64,000 bases of DNA from Natrinema saccharevitans (GCF_001953745.1 NZ_LWLN01000001.1:2790001-2854000), one strand, 5' to 3'; shown: positions 21,373-30,261, counted from the first letter of the stretch. Notes: generated by a model not told the origin, from the sequence alone. Program-made: numbers and translations.

Positions 21373-21804
21373 TCACTCGAACAACGAGAAGTAGGTCTCG
21401 ATGTCGTCGTCGGTGATCGTTCGCCGGTCGGCGTGGCGTGCGAGGATCGCCGCCGCGCGGGCGACGTTGTCGGCGTAGTCCTCGAGGATGTCGGCCAGTG
21501 CCACCCGGGCGTCCATCGAGACGCGATATCGGTCGTCGATCTCGAGTCGCGCGATGCGGTCGACCGGTGCGACCGGCAACTCGAGGTCGTCCTTGTCGAC
21601 GACCGTCCCGACGCCGAAGTCCTGGGCCATCAGCGTCTTGCGACCGTCCGCCGTCGCCTCCTCGGCGGCGTCGATCGCGAGGTCGCTCCCGTGTTCCTGG
21701 ATCCGCGTTGCGAGTTCCTTCGACGCGTCGGCACTCACCCGAAGATCGCCCGCGTTCCGCCGGATGATCGTATCCACCGGGGCGAACGGGAGTTCGACGT
21801 TCAT
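21373..21804 (-). CDS. hstA: Archaeal histone, doublet
   Basis: A 143-residue protein made of two histone folds in tandem (about residues 1-70 and 75-143), as in haloarchaeal histones such as Haloferax HstA. Each fold begins with a similar segment (LPFAPVDTIIRRNAG and LPVAPVDRIARLEID). There is no amino- or carboxyl-terminal tail. The gene ends 4 bp before the start of the deacetylase-like gene on the same strand, suggesting cotranscription. Confidence 0.93.
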   Translation of the reverse strand: MNVELPFAPVDTIIRRNAGDLRVSADASKELATRIQEHGSDLAIDAAEEATADGRKTLMAQDFGVGTVVDKDDLELPVAPVDRIARLEIDDRYRVSMDARVALADILEDYADNVARAAAILARHADRRTITDDDIETYFSLFE

Positions 21805-21870
21805 ATAATCATAGGCGAAGCTAACTCCCTTAACGCTTTTCCTAGGCGGCCGATGAGGTTGCTCGCGACC

Positions 21871-23334
21871 TCAGAACACGTCGTTTGCCTCGAGACGACC
21901 GTCGCGGACGACCCCTCGGGCGGTTACTTCTTCGCCGAGACCGACGTCGACGTCGGTCGCGACGCTCATCGTCGTCTCTCCATCGTCCAAAACGACCGGG
22001 CTGCCGGCCTGCACGACGACGCCCGTAAACTCGAGTTCTTCGCCGTCGGCCGGCTCGCCGGATTCGGCGGCAGCGCCGTCAGCGGCAGCGGTTTCGGCCG
22101 CCGAATCGCCGTCGCCGGTCGAGTCCGTCGTGCCGGTACCGTCGGCCGCGCTCCCGTCGCCGGCGAACGCGGACAGGCCGGCGTTCTCGTCGCTCGAGCT
22201 GTCAGCACCCCCCTCGCCGGCCGCCCCCGAGTCGGACTCGAGGACCGTCACCGTCGACTGCCAGCCCGCGGAGGCCTCGAGGTCGTCCTGCCAGCCGTCC
22301 TGGATCTCGACGTCGCCGAGCGCGACCTCGTCGCCGGGCCCGATATCGATGTCGGCTTTCTCGCCCCACAGCGCCACGCGGATGTCGTCCGTCGCGTCCT
22401 GGACGCGGATGTTGCGAACCTGACCCTCCGAGCCGTCGTCGCGGTCGAAGGTCCGCTTGGGGTCCGCCGAACGGACGACGCCCGCGAGGTCGACCGTCTG
22501 GTCGATCTCGACGTCTTCGATCGGCGTACTCTCGGGGACGTATTCGACCTCCTCGTCGACTTCCTCGACCGCACCGCGGTTGCCGACGTGTAACTCGAGT
22601 TGGCCGTCGCGTTCCTTGACGTAGCCGTCGACGACCTCGACGGTCGTCCCGGCCTCGAGTTCGGTCGCGAGGTCGGCCCGTTCGTCCCACAGCGTGACGC
22701 GGATCCGGCCGGTCGAGTCCCCCAGCACGAGGTTCGAGACCTTCCCCTCGGAGCCGTCGTCGCGATCGAAGGTGCGGACGCTGTCGGTGTCGAGCAGCAG
22801 GCCGACGAGGTTGACGTTCGAGAGGCCGAGCGAGAGGTCCTCGATCGCGTAGGTGTCCGAGACCTGCACCTCGACCTCGGTGTCTTCGTCCGGTTCGACG
22901 TCGTCGACGCTGATCTCGACGCCCGAAAAGCCCTCCTTGGGGCGGCCCTTGATCCGGAGGACCTGTCCCTCCTCGAGTTCCCCGATCGCAGCTTCGGCGT
23001 GGTCGTCCCAGAAGGCGGCCCGCACCGAGCCGGTCTCGTCGGCGACCTCGACGTTGACGACCTGGCCGTCCTCGTCCTCGCCGTCACGTTCGAAGGTGCG
23101 CTTCTCACCGATCGAGATCACCTTGGCGACGAACTTCGCCTCCTCCATGCCGGGCTCGATGTCGGCGATTCCGCCGACCTCGCTCTCGCCGATCTCGTGA
23201 GCGATGAGCATCGCCGCCGTCTCCTCGTCCGCGAGCCCACCCATCTGCTCGACTTTCGCCTCGACGGCCTCGCGAAACTCCTCGAGGGAGACGTCGGCCT
23301 CGAGGTCCTCGTATACGCCCTCGATGTCGCTCAT
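21871..23334 (-). CDS. rpa2: Single-stranded DNA-binding protein, RPA type
   Basis: A 487-residue protein with tandem OB folds, resembling haloarchaeal Rpa2, which coats single-stranded DNA in replication and repair. Three related OB units are visible through repeats of KRTFERDGEDEDGQV / VRTFDRDDGSEGKV / KRTFDRDDGSEGQV, each followed by RVALWGEKAD-like sequence. A low-complexity Gly/Ala/Ser/Asp linker (about 370-430) precedes a last OB-like segment. Start ATG 23334 (MSDIEGVYEDL) is preferred over the ATG ten codons upstream. It is upstream of the histone gene, 66 bp away. Confidence 0.88.
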   Translation of the reverse strand: MSDIEGVYEDLEADVSLEEFREAVEAKVEQMGGLADEETAAMLIAHEIGESEVGGIADIEPGMEEAKFVAKVISIGEKRTFERDGEDEDGQVVNVEVADETGSVRAAFWDDHAEAAIGELEEGQVLRIKGRPKEGFSGVEISVDDVEPDEDTEVEVQVSDTYAIEDLSLGLSNVNLVGLLLDTDSVRTFDRDDGSEGKVSNLVLGDSTGRIRVTLWDERADLATELEAGTTVEVVDGYVKERDGQLELHVGNRGAVEEVDEEVEYVPESTPIEDVEIDQTVDLAGVVRSADPKRTFDRDDGSEGQVRNIRVQDATDDIRVALWGEKADIDIGPGDEVALGDVEIQDGWQDDLEASAGWQSTVTVLESDSGAAGEGGADSSSDENAGLSAFAGDGSAADGTGTTDSTGDGDSAAETAAADGAAAESGEPADGEELEFTGVVVQAGSPVVLDDGETTMSVATDVDVGLGEEVTARGVVRDGRLEANDVF

Positions 23335-23580
23335 TCTATGCTCGTGCATGGGTAGCCCGCGCATAAGCGTTATCCATTCGGCGTCCGCTCCGACGAGAGC
23401 CGTCGGTCACAAATCCGGTTCCGTCGGGCGGTTTCGGCCGCGTCGAACCGCCGCAGTCGGCCGCTCGCTCGAGGGGATGCCAGTGGGGAGTCACGCCCTC
23501 GACTGGCCGCGGTTCTGTATTTAAATCTTCACGTCCAGACCGTGTGAATCAGGGACGACGACGGGTGCCTTTCGAAAGGG

Positions 23581-23588
23581 CTTTAATG
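23581..23588 (+). promoter_or_regulatory. TATA-like box of tRNA-Arg
   Basis: CTTTAATG starts 31 bp upstream of the tRNA 5' end, the correct place for an archaeal TATA element. Confidence 0.6.
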
Positions 23589-23611
23589 TTCACCGGGGTA
23601 TGAAGAGATGA

Positions 23612-23684
23612 GTCCTGATAGGGTAGTGGACTATCCTCTTGGCTTGCGGAGCCAGGGACCGGAGTTCAAATCTCCGTCAGGACG
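23612..23684 (+). tRNA. tRNA-Arg (GCG)
   Basis: A 73-nt tRNA with acceptor stem GTCCTGA/TCAGGAC and discriminator G, anticodon loop TTGCGGA (anticodon GCG, reading CGC and CGU) and T-arm CGGAGTTCAAATCTCCG. CCA is not encoded. Its 3' end is repeated exactly about 180 bp downstream, a pattern left by tRNA-targeting integrases. Confidence 0.94.
23664..23684 (+). repeat. att-like repeat, tRNA-Arg 3' end (copy 1)
   Basis: The last 21 bases of the tRNA gene. They recur exactly at 23863-23883, and their last 13 bases recur at 23972-23984. Confidence 0.7.
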
Positions 23685-23862
23685 TTTCTCTTCAGCACAA
23701 CACTGCGAGCGCAGCGAGCAGTCTGTGCTGAAGGAAACACCAACACGGAGATTTGAGCAGACGAGTCGCAGCCAGCGAGGGATCGAAGATTCCTCGAGCA
23801 GTCGGCGCGAAGCGCCGACGACCGGGAGCGAACGACGTGAGCGACCCGGAACGTCTCGGCGT

Positions 23863-23883
23863 GTTCAAATCTCCGTCAGGACG
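23863..23883 (+). repeat. att-like repeat (copy 2, 21 bp exact)
   Basis: Identical over 21 bp to the tRNA-Arg 3' end, including the discriminator base, and followed by unrelated sequence. It fits an att core left behind by an integrated element. Confidence 0.7.
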
Positions 23884-23971
23884 CTCACTTATCGCGAGTG
23901 CTTCACGTCGTTCAGCACTCGCTCTTGCGTTCGGTCCTGACGTGCCCAACGCTCACTTCGTTCGCGTTGGA

Positions 23972-23984
23972 CTCCGTCAGGACG
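23972..23984 (+). repeat. att-like repeat (copy 3, 13 bp)
   Basis: CTCCGTCAGGACG, identical to the last 13 bases of the tRNA gene. Shorter and less certain than copy 2. Confidence 0.5.
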
Positions 23985-24057
23985 CATCTACCGACACCAA
24001 ACCGTGAGCGAAGCGAGCGGCTGATGTCGATGAAACGTGTCCGCGGAAATTGGCGAA

Positions 24058-24453
24058 TCAACTCGAGCGAACCGTCCGATAGCCGTCGACGGCTTCAGTC
24101 AGGACGTAGCCGACGATCATCACGCCGATAACGGCCCGTCCGATTGTCCTGAGTTCGATCGTTGCGATGGTCTGCTCACCGGTAACGGCGAGTGCAGCAC
24201 CTGCGACGAGGAGGATGATGAGAACCGCGAGATATCGCCATCGTACAGACGGTGGCACGTCGCTGCCCCCGTTTCGGAGCGCGAGGTACAGATGGCCGCC
24301 GCCGAGTGCGATCCCGTAGAACACGAGCAACATTGCGATCTCCACCATGTCTGAGTTGAACTCGAGGACATACGCCACAAAACCAGCTACGAGTACCCCC
24401 ACGAACGCCAGCAGTATGGCCCCGAGATAGACGACGACTTCGCGGCTGTTCAT
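24058..24453 (-). CDS. Uncharacterised four-helix membrane protein
   Basis: A 131-residue membrane protein with four hydrophobic segments: residues about 7-28, 35-57 (with LLVFYGIALGGGHLYLAL), 68-85 and 95-118. I do not recognise a named family. It shares architecture and short motifs with the 130-residue protein at 42610-43002 (LYLAL then a charged loop then a third helix; EAVDGYRTV compared with EGVAGYRAA near the end), so the two look like distant paralogues. Start ATG 24453 is chosen because upstream codons are noise. Confidence 0.7.
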   Translation of the reverse strand: MNSREVVVYLGAILLAFVGVLVAGFVAYVLEFNSDMVEIAMLLVFYGIALGGGHLYLALRNGGSDVPPSVRWRYLAVLIILLVAGAALAVTGEQTIATIELRTIGRAVIGVMIVGYVLTEAVDGYRTVRSS

Positions 24454-24534
24454 ATTAGAACCGAGCGTGACAGCGAATATATGACTTTTGTCGGAGGTTT
24501 CTGCGAGGATAGCGGCCGCTCGAGTACAAAATTG

Positions 24535-25018
24535 GGTGAGAGGAGTAAGCCCCCTTCTGTTCGGCCCGGCATTCGGCTGAGCGTCCGCGCCGTCCGCGGC
24601 GGTGCCGCGGGGCGTTCGGGCTACCACGGCGCGGACTTGCACCGGTGAGGGTTCGCCGTTCCATCGGTCCTCGGCCGTCCGTGTGCGGTCGATCACGGCG
24701 AGCGTGACCCGCGGATTCGAACCACGGTTTGACGACCGCACGCGGCTCGCGGCGGTTGCCGCTCGCCGGTTCGGCGGCTCGCGCCGCCTCACGTTTCGCG
24801 GTCCGGAGGACCGCGCAACCCTCTGCGGGTCAACTCCCCTTCCTCTCGGTCGGGTTCGCACGCGTCATCGGTCGGGCCGAGACGTGTCGTTTCTGTTCCA
24901 GAGCCAGCGGTCTCCCGCTCCGGACTTGCGTCCGGTCACCTGCCCGAACAGGTGGGGGGACTTTCCTCGCGAGCGTTGCGCGTCCCGGAGGGACGGGCAA
25001 CGTTATAGCGTGACACAT
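24535..25018 (-). ncRNA. rnpB: RNase P RNA
   Basis: Archaeal type A RNase P RNA, the catalytic subunit that matures tRNA 5' ends. On the minus strand the universal CR-I block GAGGAAAGTCCCCCC lies at about 24953-24967 and its partner AGAAGGGGGCTTAC near the 3' end at about 24546-24560; these form helix P4. The P3-type hairpin with CGTTGC/GCAACG arms precedes CR-I. A TTTTG tract follows the 3' end. Boundaries are approximate, length about 480 nt. Frames on either strand across it are noise. Confidence 0.9.
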
Positions 25019-25199
25019 CCCGAGGGGATGGCTCACGTGAGGTGGTCGTACCGTCGCCGGTGCGACCATCGCGGCGGCCGGGCTCTCTCTCCCACTCGAC
25101 GTAGGCTCGTGGGGCGAATAAGTCCCTCGGTCGGGGACTCAAAAACCACCCAGCGACGAATGGAAGCGTTTTAGGACGACTATCCCCTTGTCCATCTGT

Positions 25200-25799
25200 A
25201 TGTCCCAGCGACAGGGCGTCGACCTCTCCTACGAAGACGGGGCTCGCGCGGTCGAACTCGCGCGCGAATCCGTCGAATCTTACGTACAACACGGGCAACG
25301 AGAACAACCGGGCAGCATGCGCGAGGCCTTCTACGAGCGGACCGGCGCGTTCGTCCGCCTCGAGTCGACTCGCGGCCGGGGGAGCCTGCGGGGCTGTGCG
25401 GGGGGCTACCACTCGGACGACCAGCTCGGCCACGTCATCGTCGACGCGGCGATCGAGGCCGCCAGCGAGGACTCCTGTGGCTCCGAGGTCAGCCCCTCGG
25501 AGCTGCCGAACCTCACGGTGTCGGTCTGTACGGTCAAGAACGTCCTGCTGACGGACGATCCGCTGGCCGACCTCGAACTCGGTACCCACGGCGTCGCCAT
25601 CGACGGCGGCGAGGGCGGCTGGCTCTACCCGACGGTGCCCGTCGAGAACGACTGGAGCGCTCGCGAGTACCTCGACCGCACGTGTCGGAAGGCGAAGCTC
25701 GCACCGGGGGCCTGGCAGAACGACGACGTCGTCGTGACGCTGTTCGAGGGCCAGGTCTTCCGCGAGCGCGAGGCCGACGGCAGCATCGAAGAGATATAG
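25200..25799 (+). CDS. AMMECR1 domain protein (TIGR00296 type)
   Basis: A 199-residue AMMECR1 family protein. The hallmark LRGCAGGY appears at about residue 63 (consensus LRGCIG), with further conserved parts in LTVSVCTVKNVL and GWLYPTVPVENDW. The family is universal in archaea and eukaryotes, and its biochemical function is not settled. Start ATG 25200 is four codons inside the longest frame and fits the family. It diverges from the RNase P RNA gene. Confidence 0.88.
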   Translation: MSQRQGVDLSYEDGARAVELARESVESYVQHGQREQPGSMREAFYERTGAFVRLESTRGRGSLRGCAGGYHSDDQLGHVIVDAAIEAASEDSCGSEVSPSELPNLTVSVCTVKNVLLTDDPLADLELGTHGVAIDGGEGGWLYPTVPVENDWSAREYLDRTCRKAKLAPGAWQNDDVVVTLFEGQVFREREADGSIEEI

Positions 25800-25861
25800 A
25801 GCCGCGTCGTTTTCCGACGATCGATCCGTCTCGAACGCGAAGCGACGGCTGTCGCCCGGAA

Positions 25862-27025
25862 CTACTCCTCGAGTGCCGGGTCGAAGTCGACGGCAGCGGC
25901 GTCCGCCAGACAGCGATCGGTCGCCGCCTCGAGGTCGAACTCCCGGACGACCTCGCCGTCCCGGAGTAGCGGCTCGAGCAGCGACTCGCCCTCGTCGGGG
26001 CCGTCGCGGTCGGCCAGTGCGACGTGGTGGCCGCCGTCAGCGGTCCGATAGACGTCCTTGACCCCCGAGAGCTTGCCCCGTTTGGAGATCGGGTCGCCCT
26101 CTATTTCGACGATGTCGAGGCTGAAATCGACCGAATCGGCGCCCGTGATGTGGCTGCCGACGCCGAAGCCGTCGGCGACGGTACGTAGATCGCGGATCGT
26201 GTCGGGTGTGAGCCCGCCGCTACAGAAGATGTCGACGTCCTCGTGGCCGCGGGCGTCGAGTTCCCAGCGGACCTCGCGGATGATGTGTCGGAAGTCGCCC
26301 CGTCGGGATCCGGTGGTGTCGATCCGGACGCCGTCGAGATCGTCGCCGAGCGTCTCGGCGGCCAGCAGGCTCTCGCTTTTCTCGTCCCAGAAGGTGTCGA
26401 CCAGCGCGATGCGGGGCACGTCCGCGCCGACGGCCTCGTCGAAGGCGGTCCAGGCGTCGGCCTGGTTGCCCTCGCCGAAACAGAACATGAGCGCGTGGGG
26501 CATCGTGCCGCCGGCCTCCCGGTCCAGGATCTCGCCGGCCGCGACGTGGGAGAAGCCGTCCAGTCCGGCCAGCAGCGCGGCCCGCTCGACCGTCGACGCG
26601 ATCGAGGGGTGGACGTGGCGCGCACCGAACGAGAGGACGAGCGACTCCGGCGCGGCCAGCCGCGCCTCGAGCGCGGCCGTCGCGAAGCCGCTGGGCTGTG
26701 AGCAGAATCCGAGCAGCGAGGTCTCGAGTTCGGCGAACTCGAGGTAGGGACCTTCGATCCGGCAGACGGGGCCGCCGTCGAACAGCTGGCCGTCGGGGAG
26801 CGCGTCGACGTCGACGTCGCGACCCTCGAACAGCGTCGCGACGTCTTTCACACCGGTGAAGACGTCGAACTCGCCGGTCGGAAACTGGTCGGCGGTGACT
26901 TCGGCGACGACGTGTGGGTTCTTGTCCGCGTGTTCGAGCGTCGCTCGCGTGCGCTCGAAGTAAGCGTCGGTGGCCTCCCCCTCGAGAATCGCCTCGGGGA
27001 GAACGGTTCCGAACGGATTTGACAT
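25862..27025 (-). CDS. pncB: Nicotinate phosphoribosyltransferase
   Basis: A 387-residue type II phosphoribosyltransferase that makes nicotinate mononucleotide from nicotinate and PRPP. The segments FGARHVHPSIA, FCFGEGNQADAW, RIDTTGSRRGDF and FCSGGLTPDTI, the last a phosphate-binding loop, mark the family. Together with the nicotinamidase-like protein (30579-31151) it would complete the nicotinamide salvage route, and nadA, nadB and nadC lie 8-15 kb away. It converges on the AMMECR1 gene. Confidence 0.87.
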   Translation of the reverse strand: MSNPFGTVLPEAILEGEATDAYFERTRATLEHADKNPHVVAEVTADQFPTGEFDVFTGVKDVATLFEGRDVDVDALPDGQLFDGGPVCRIEGPYLEFAELETSLLGFCSQPSGFATAALEARLAAPESLVLSFGARHVHPSIASTVERAALLAGLDGFSHVAAGEILDREAGGTMPHALMFCFGEGNQADAWTAFDEAVGADVPRIALVDTFWDEKSESLLAAETLGDDLDGVRIDTTGSRRGDFRHIIREVRWELDARGHEDVDIFCSGGLTPDTIRDLRTVADGFGVGSHITGADSVDFSLDIVEIEGDPISKRGKLSGVKDVYRTADGGHHVALADRDGPDEGESLLEPLLRDGEVVREFDLEAATDRCLADAAAVDFDPALEE

Positions 27026-27063
27026 ATCGTCGGTTTCCCGCGGGAGACAAAAAAGCTGCCCGT

Positions 27064-28524
27064 CTACGGCGCCGCGACGGGGTCCGGCGTCACCGGTGTC
27101 GGGGCCGGCGGGCCGGCCGACAGCGGTCGGCTCGCCCCCTCGAGCGCCGCCGGTGGCTCACGTGCGTCCGCCTCCGCGGGACGGATCGCCGCGAGGGCGT
27201 CGACGGTCGGCGCGCCGACGATCTCGACGCGATCACCGGTGACGGTAACGCGATACGTGCCGGCGAACGACTCGCCGTCGGGAATGCGGTAGACGCCCTC
27301 ACCCGCGGCTCGGATTCGTTCGGCTCCCCGGTTCTCGAGGAGTCGCCGATAGGCGTCGGCGAACTCGCGCGCGTCGGCCGAATCCTCCCACGCGAGTCGC
27401 CAGACGTGCCCGGTCCGGTCGGTGCCGTCGGTCGCCCGGTACACCTGTAACCCGTCGCCGGCCCAGCCCGCGGTGGCCGGATGGGTGTAATTGTACGGCG
27501 ATAGCGCGCCCGCACCGCGGGTGAGCGGCCGGTCGACGACGCCGTTTTCCCACAGCGTCGCGAACAGCGTCGCCTCGCCGATCGTCTCCGTCCGCGGTTC
27601 GCCGCCGTCCGTGACGGGCTCCCAGCCGTCGCTCGAGCGGTCTCCCAACTCGACGGCGACCGGCTCGGTCTCGGGATACCGCTCGGGGTGAAGCAACTGT
27701 GCGGTACTCCGGGGCGGGTCGTCGTGGGCGCGATCGATCGCGTCCCAGCCGCCCCGATCGTGGAGATCGGCGGCGAACGGCGGTCCCGCGGCGTAGGGGG
27801 CGTAGATCGAGAGGAAGAGCCCGGCGGTGAACGACCGCTGGGTGAGCGCCTCGCCGCTGGCCGCCGGCGGCTGTGGATCCGGCAGACACTGCCACTCCCC
27901 GCTACAGCGGCGATCGTACCGAGTGGGGACGTACCCCGCCTCCCCCTCGAGCAGGCCGTTCTCGGCGCGCAGACCGTCGATCGTCTCGCTCTCGCGACCG
28001 ATGCCGAAGTGCTGATCCTGGAGGGCGTGGGTCAGTTCGTGGACCAGCGTCCGCCGATCGATCCGGACCTCGTCGGTGTCGTCGGCGATGATAACGATCC
28101 GATCGTTCACGTAGTAGCCCTGAATCGAATCGGCGTAGAGGTCGTCGAACACCCGGTCGACGTCGGTCCCGCCGTCGACGAGGAAGGCACCGCGCCAGAC
28201 CTCGTTCCGGAACGCCGAGCCGTTCCCGCGGCTCGCCGCCCGTTGCGCGCGGTACTCGTCCCGGGAGACGATCTCGATGTCGACGTCGCGTTCGTACTTG
28301 AGCCCGCGGACGACCTCGATCCGGGCCATCGAGCGGTACGTGACGGCCTCGAGTTGGGACTCGGTGAGGCCGTCGCCGGTCTCGAACGCGAAGACGTCGT
28401 CGTGGGCGTAGCCGTCGACGTAGCCGAGGTCGCGGTCGGTGTCGAACCCGTCGGACGCGCCGGGCGCGGCACAGCCCGAGAGGACGACGAGCGCGAGGAC
28501 GGCGAACAGCCGCACTCGAGGCAT
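27064..28524 (-). CDS. Hvo_1808-type surface lipoprotein with HExxH motif
   Basis: A 486-residue predicted lipoprotein: signal segment with lipobox LSGC (Cys18), then an ectodomain. It belongs to the family annotated as Hvo_1808 surface proteins. It contains HELTH (H162, E163, H166) followed by E193 in NGLLEGEA, the layout of a gluzincin zinc protease, although the family is not described as such to my knowledge. Paralogue of the next gene (shared YRSMAR, HALQDQ, RRC..W.CL and GWAGD motifs). Start ATG 28524 puts the signal peptide at the amino end. Confidence 0.82.
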   Translation of the reverse strand: MPRVRLFAVLALVVLSGCAAPGASDGFDTDRDLGYVDGYAHDDVFAFETGDGLTESQLEAVTYRSMARIEVVRGLKYERDVDIEIVSRDEYRAQRAASRGNGSAFRNEVWRGAFLVDGGTDVDRVFDDLYADSIQGYYVNDRIVIIADDTDEVRIDRRTLVHELTHALQDQHFGIGRESETIDGLRAENGLLEGEAGYVPTRYDRRCSGEWQCLPDPQPPAASGEALTQRSFTAGLFLSIYAPYAAGPPFAADLHDRGGWDAIDRAHDDPPRSTAQLLHPERYPETEPVAVELGDRSSDGWEPVTDGGEPRTETIGEATLFATLWENGVVDRPLTRGAGALSPYNYTHPATAGWAGDGLQVYRATDGTDRTGHVWRLAWEDSADAREFADAYRRLLENRGAERIRAAGEGVYRIPDGESFAGTYRVTVTGDRVEIVGAPTVDALAAIRPAEADAREPPAALEGASRPLSAGPPAPTPVTPDPVAAP

Positions 28525-28593
28525 TGGGTAGCTATTCGGCGACGCGATCAAAGAGCCATCGGTCGGGCAACCGGATCGGTACTCGCGCGAAGG

Positions 28594-30261
28594 TCAGTTC
28601 CGTCCGCGGCCGGCGGCGACGCGGGCGACGACCGCCGCCAGCGCGAGCGCGATCGCCGCGACCCCGACGCCGAAGCCGGGAACGGTCTCGGCTCCCTCCT
28701 CGAGGGTCAGCAGTTCGCCGTCGCCCTTCGGCGCGGCACCGGCCTCGACGTTCGGCAGTTCCGCGACCGACGGCGCGCGGACGATCGTCACCGTGGTCCC
28801 GTTTCGCTCGAGGTAGTACGCGCCGGCGTAGCCGCCGTCCTCGATGACGGCGGTGTCCTGGCGACCATCGACTGATTCCGCGCCGTGGGTCGCGAGCAAC
28901 TGCCCGTAGGCGTCGACGAACTGTTCGGTGTCGTCGGCCGTGTCCCACTGCGTTCGCCACACGTAGCCGGCGTCGCCGGCCGCTCCGGGGCCGCTGCCGG
29001 CGTCGGCGTCGTCGTTCGTGTAGACGACCAGTTGGTCGCCGGCCCAGCCGTCGGTGGCTGGCTGGTCGTAGTCGTACTCCCCGAGGTCGGCGCCGAAGAA
29101 GTCCTCGGCGCTGATCACCGACTCGCGGTTCCGGTCGACCGCGCCGGCGGCGAACATCGCGACCACCCCCGCCTCGCCGACGGTGTCGTTTGCCACCTCG
29201 CCGTCGACCTGGAGCTGTCGCCAGTCCTCGCTCGAGCGGTCCGGCACCGGGACGGTCGCCGGCTCGCGCTCGGTTCCGGGGTTGATCACCGCCGACGTGG
29301 TCGTCGGCGGGTCGTCGTAGGCGGCGTTGACCGCGGACCAGCCCGGCCCCTGCTCGCGCAGGTGGTCGACGTAGGCGGGCCCGTCGCTGTAGGGCTGGTA
29401 GATGCTGAAGTAGATCCCCCAGTTGACGTCGCCGACGTCGCCCTGCCCGTCGCTACCGCTGGGCGTGAGACAGTCCCAGTCGGTACCACACCGGCGCTCG
29501 TACTCGTTTTCGACCCAGCTGGCGTCGCCCTCGACGAGACCGTTTTTCGCGGTTTCGCTGTCCTGGGTCGTTCCCTCGAGCGACTCGAGGTCGAACCGCT
29601 GATCCTGGAGGGCGTGGACGAGTTCGTGACCGAGCGTGAGTTCGTCCAGTTCGGGCGTCTCGGGGTTGTCCGAGACGATGACGATCTCGTCGGTTTCGGG
29701 ATCGTAGTAGCCGGCGACGGCACCGCCGTAGACCGACCGCATCGAGTCGATCGCGTCGGTGTCACGGTCGACCATGAACAGCGCCTCGTACCCGACGTTC
29801 CCCTCGAGACGGTCGGCATCGGTGACGTTGGTAAACCGCTCCTCGTTGGTGTCCCGGTACTCCGAGCGGGAGACGACGTCGACGTCGACGCCCTCCTCGA
29901 AGGTCAGGTTCCGGATCTTTTCGACGCGGGCCATCGACCGGTAGACGACGGCGTCGAGTTCGGACTCGTCGACGACGGCGTCACCGCGGTCGTCGACCGG
30001 CAGCTCGTCGTCGTACCAGTAGCCCTCGACGTAGCCGACGGTGTCCTCGGTCGAGGGGTCGGCGGGACGATCGGTTTGCGTTCCCGTCGCCGCGCTCGAG
30101 GCGGCGAGCGACTCGGCGGCGGGCGAGGCGTCGATCGCTGTACTCGAGTCGGCGGTCGGGGCCGTCGCCACGACCGGTCCGGCGATCCCGCCGGTTACCA
30201 ACACTGCGGCGAGGACGACTGCGAAGAGGGCGACGGACGAACGGGCGGAGGTCGATCTCAT
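28594..30261 (-). CDS. Hvo_1808-type surface protein, PGF-CTERM anchored
   Basis: A 555-residue exported protein: signal peptide at residues about 8-34, a Ser/Thr/Ala-rich stalk, the ectodomain, and a carboxyl-terminal VPGFG motif followed by a hydrophobic helix and RGRN, a PGF-CTERM signal for archaeosortase and lipid anchoring. HELVH (H212, E213, H216) with E244 in NGLVEGDA again fits a zinc metallopeptidase. It is 69 bp upstream of its lipoprotein paralogue on the same strand, so a two-gene operon made by duplication is likely, with different anchoring modes. Confidence 0.84.
   Translation of the reverse strand: MRSTSARSSVALFAVVLAAVLVTGGIAGPVVATAPTADSSTAIDASPAAESLAASSAATGTQTDRPADPSTEDTVGYVEGYWYDDELPVDDRGDAVVDESELDAVVYRSMARVEKIRNLTFEEGVDVDVVSRSEYRDTNEERFTNVTDADRLEGNVGYEALFMVDRDTDAIDSMRSVYGGAVAGYYDPETDEIVIVSDNPETPELDELTLGHELVHALQDQRFDLESLEGTTQDSETAKNGLVEGDASWVENEYERRCGTDWDCLTPSGSDGQGDVGDVNWGIYFSIYQPYSDGPAYVDHLREQGPGWSAVNAAYDDPPTTTSAVINPGTEREPATVPVPDRSSEDWRQLQVDGEVANDTVGEAGVVAMFAAGAVDRNRESVISAEDFFGADLGEYDYDQPATDGWAGDQLVVYTNDDADAGSGPGAAGDAGYVWRTQWDTADDTEQFVDAYGQLLATHGAESVDGRQDTAVIEDGGYAGAYYLERNGTTVTIVRAPSVAELPNVEAGAAPKGDGELLTLEEGAETVPGFGVGVAAIALALAAVVARVAAGRGRN

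Larger units (their letters stand above)
23685..24057. other. Region of tRNA-Arg end repeats and hairpins
   Basis: About 370 bp without a credible gene. It holds two further copies of the tRNA-Arg end, an inverted fragment (ACGGAGATTTGAGC near 23744), and several hairpins such as TTCAGCACA...TGTGCTGAA (about 23692-23733). It looks like the scar of repeated integration and excision at the tRNA. No integrase gene remains. Confidence 0.55.

Noticed and set aside
24454-25199. Protein frames on both strands beside tRNA-Arg and AMMECR1
   Set aside because: The interval is explained by RNase P RNA and its flanks.
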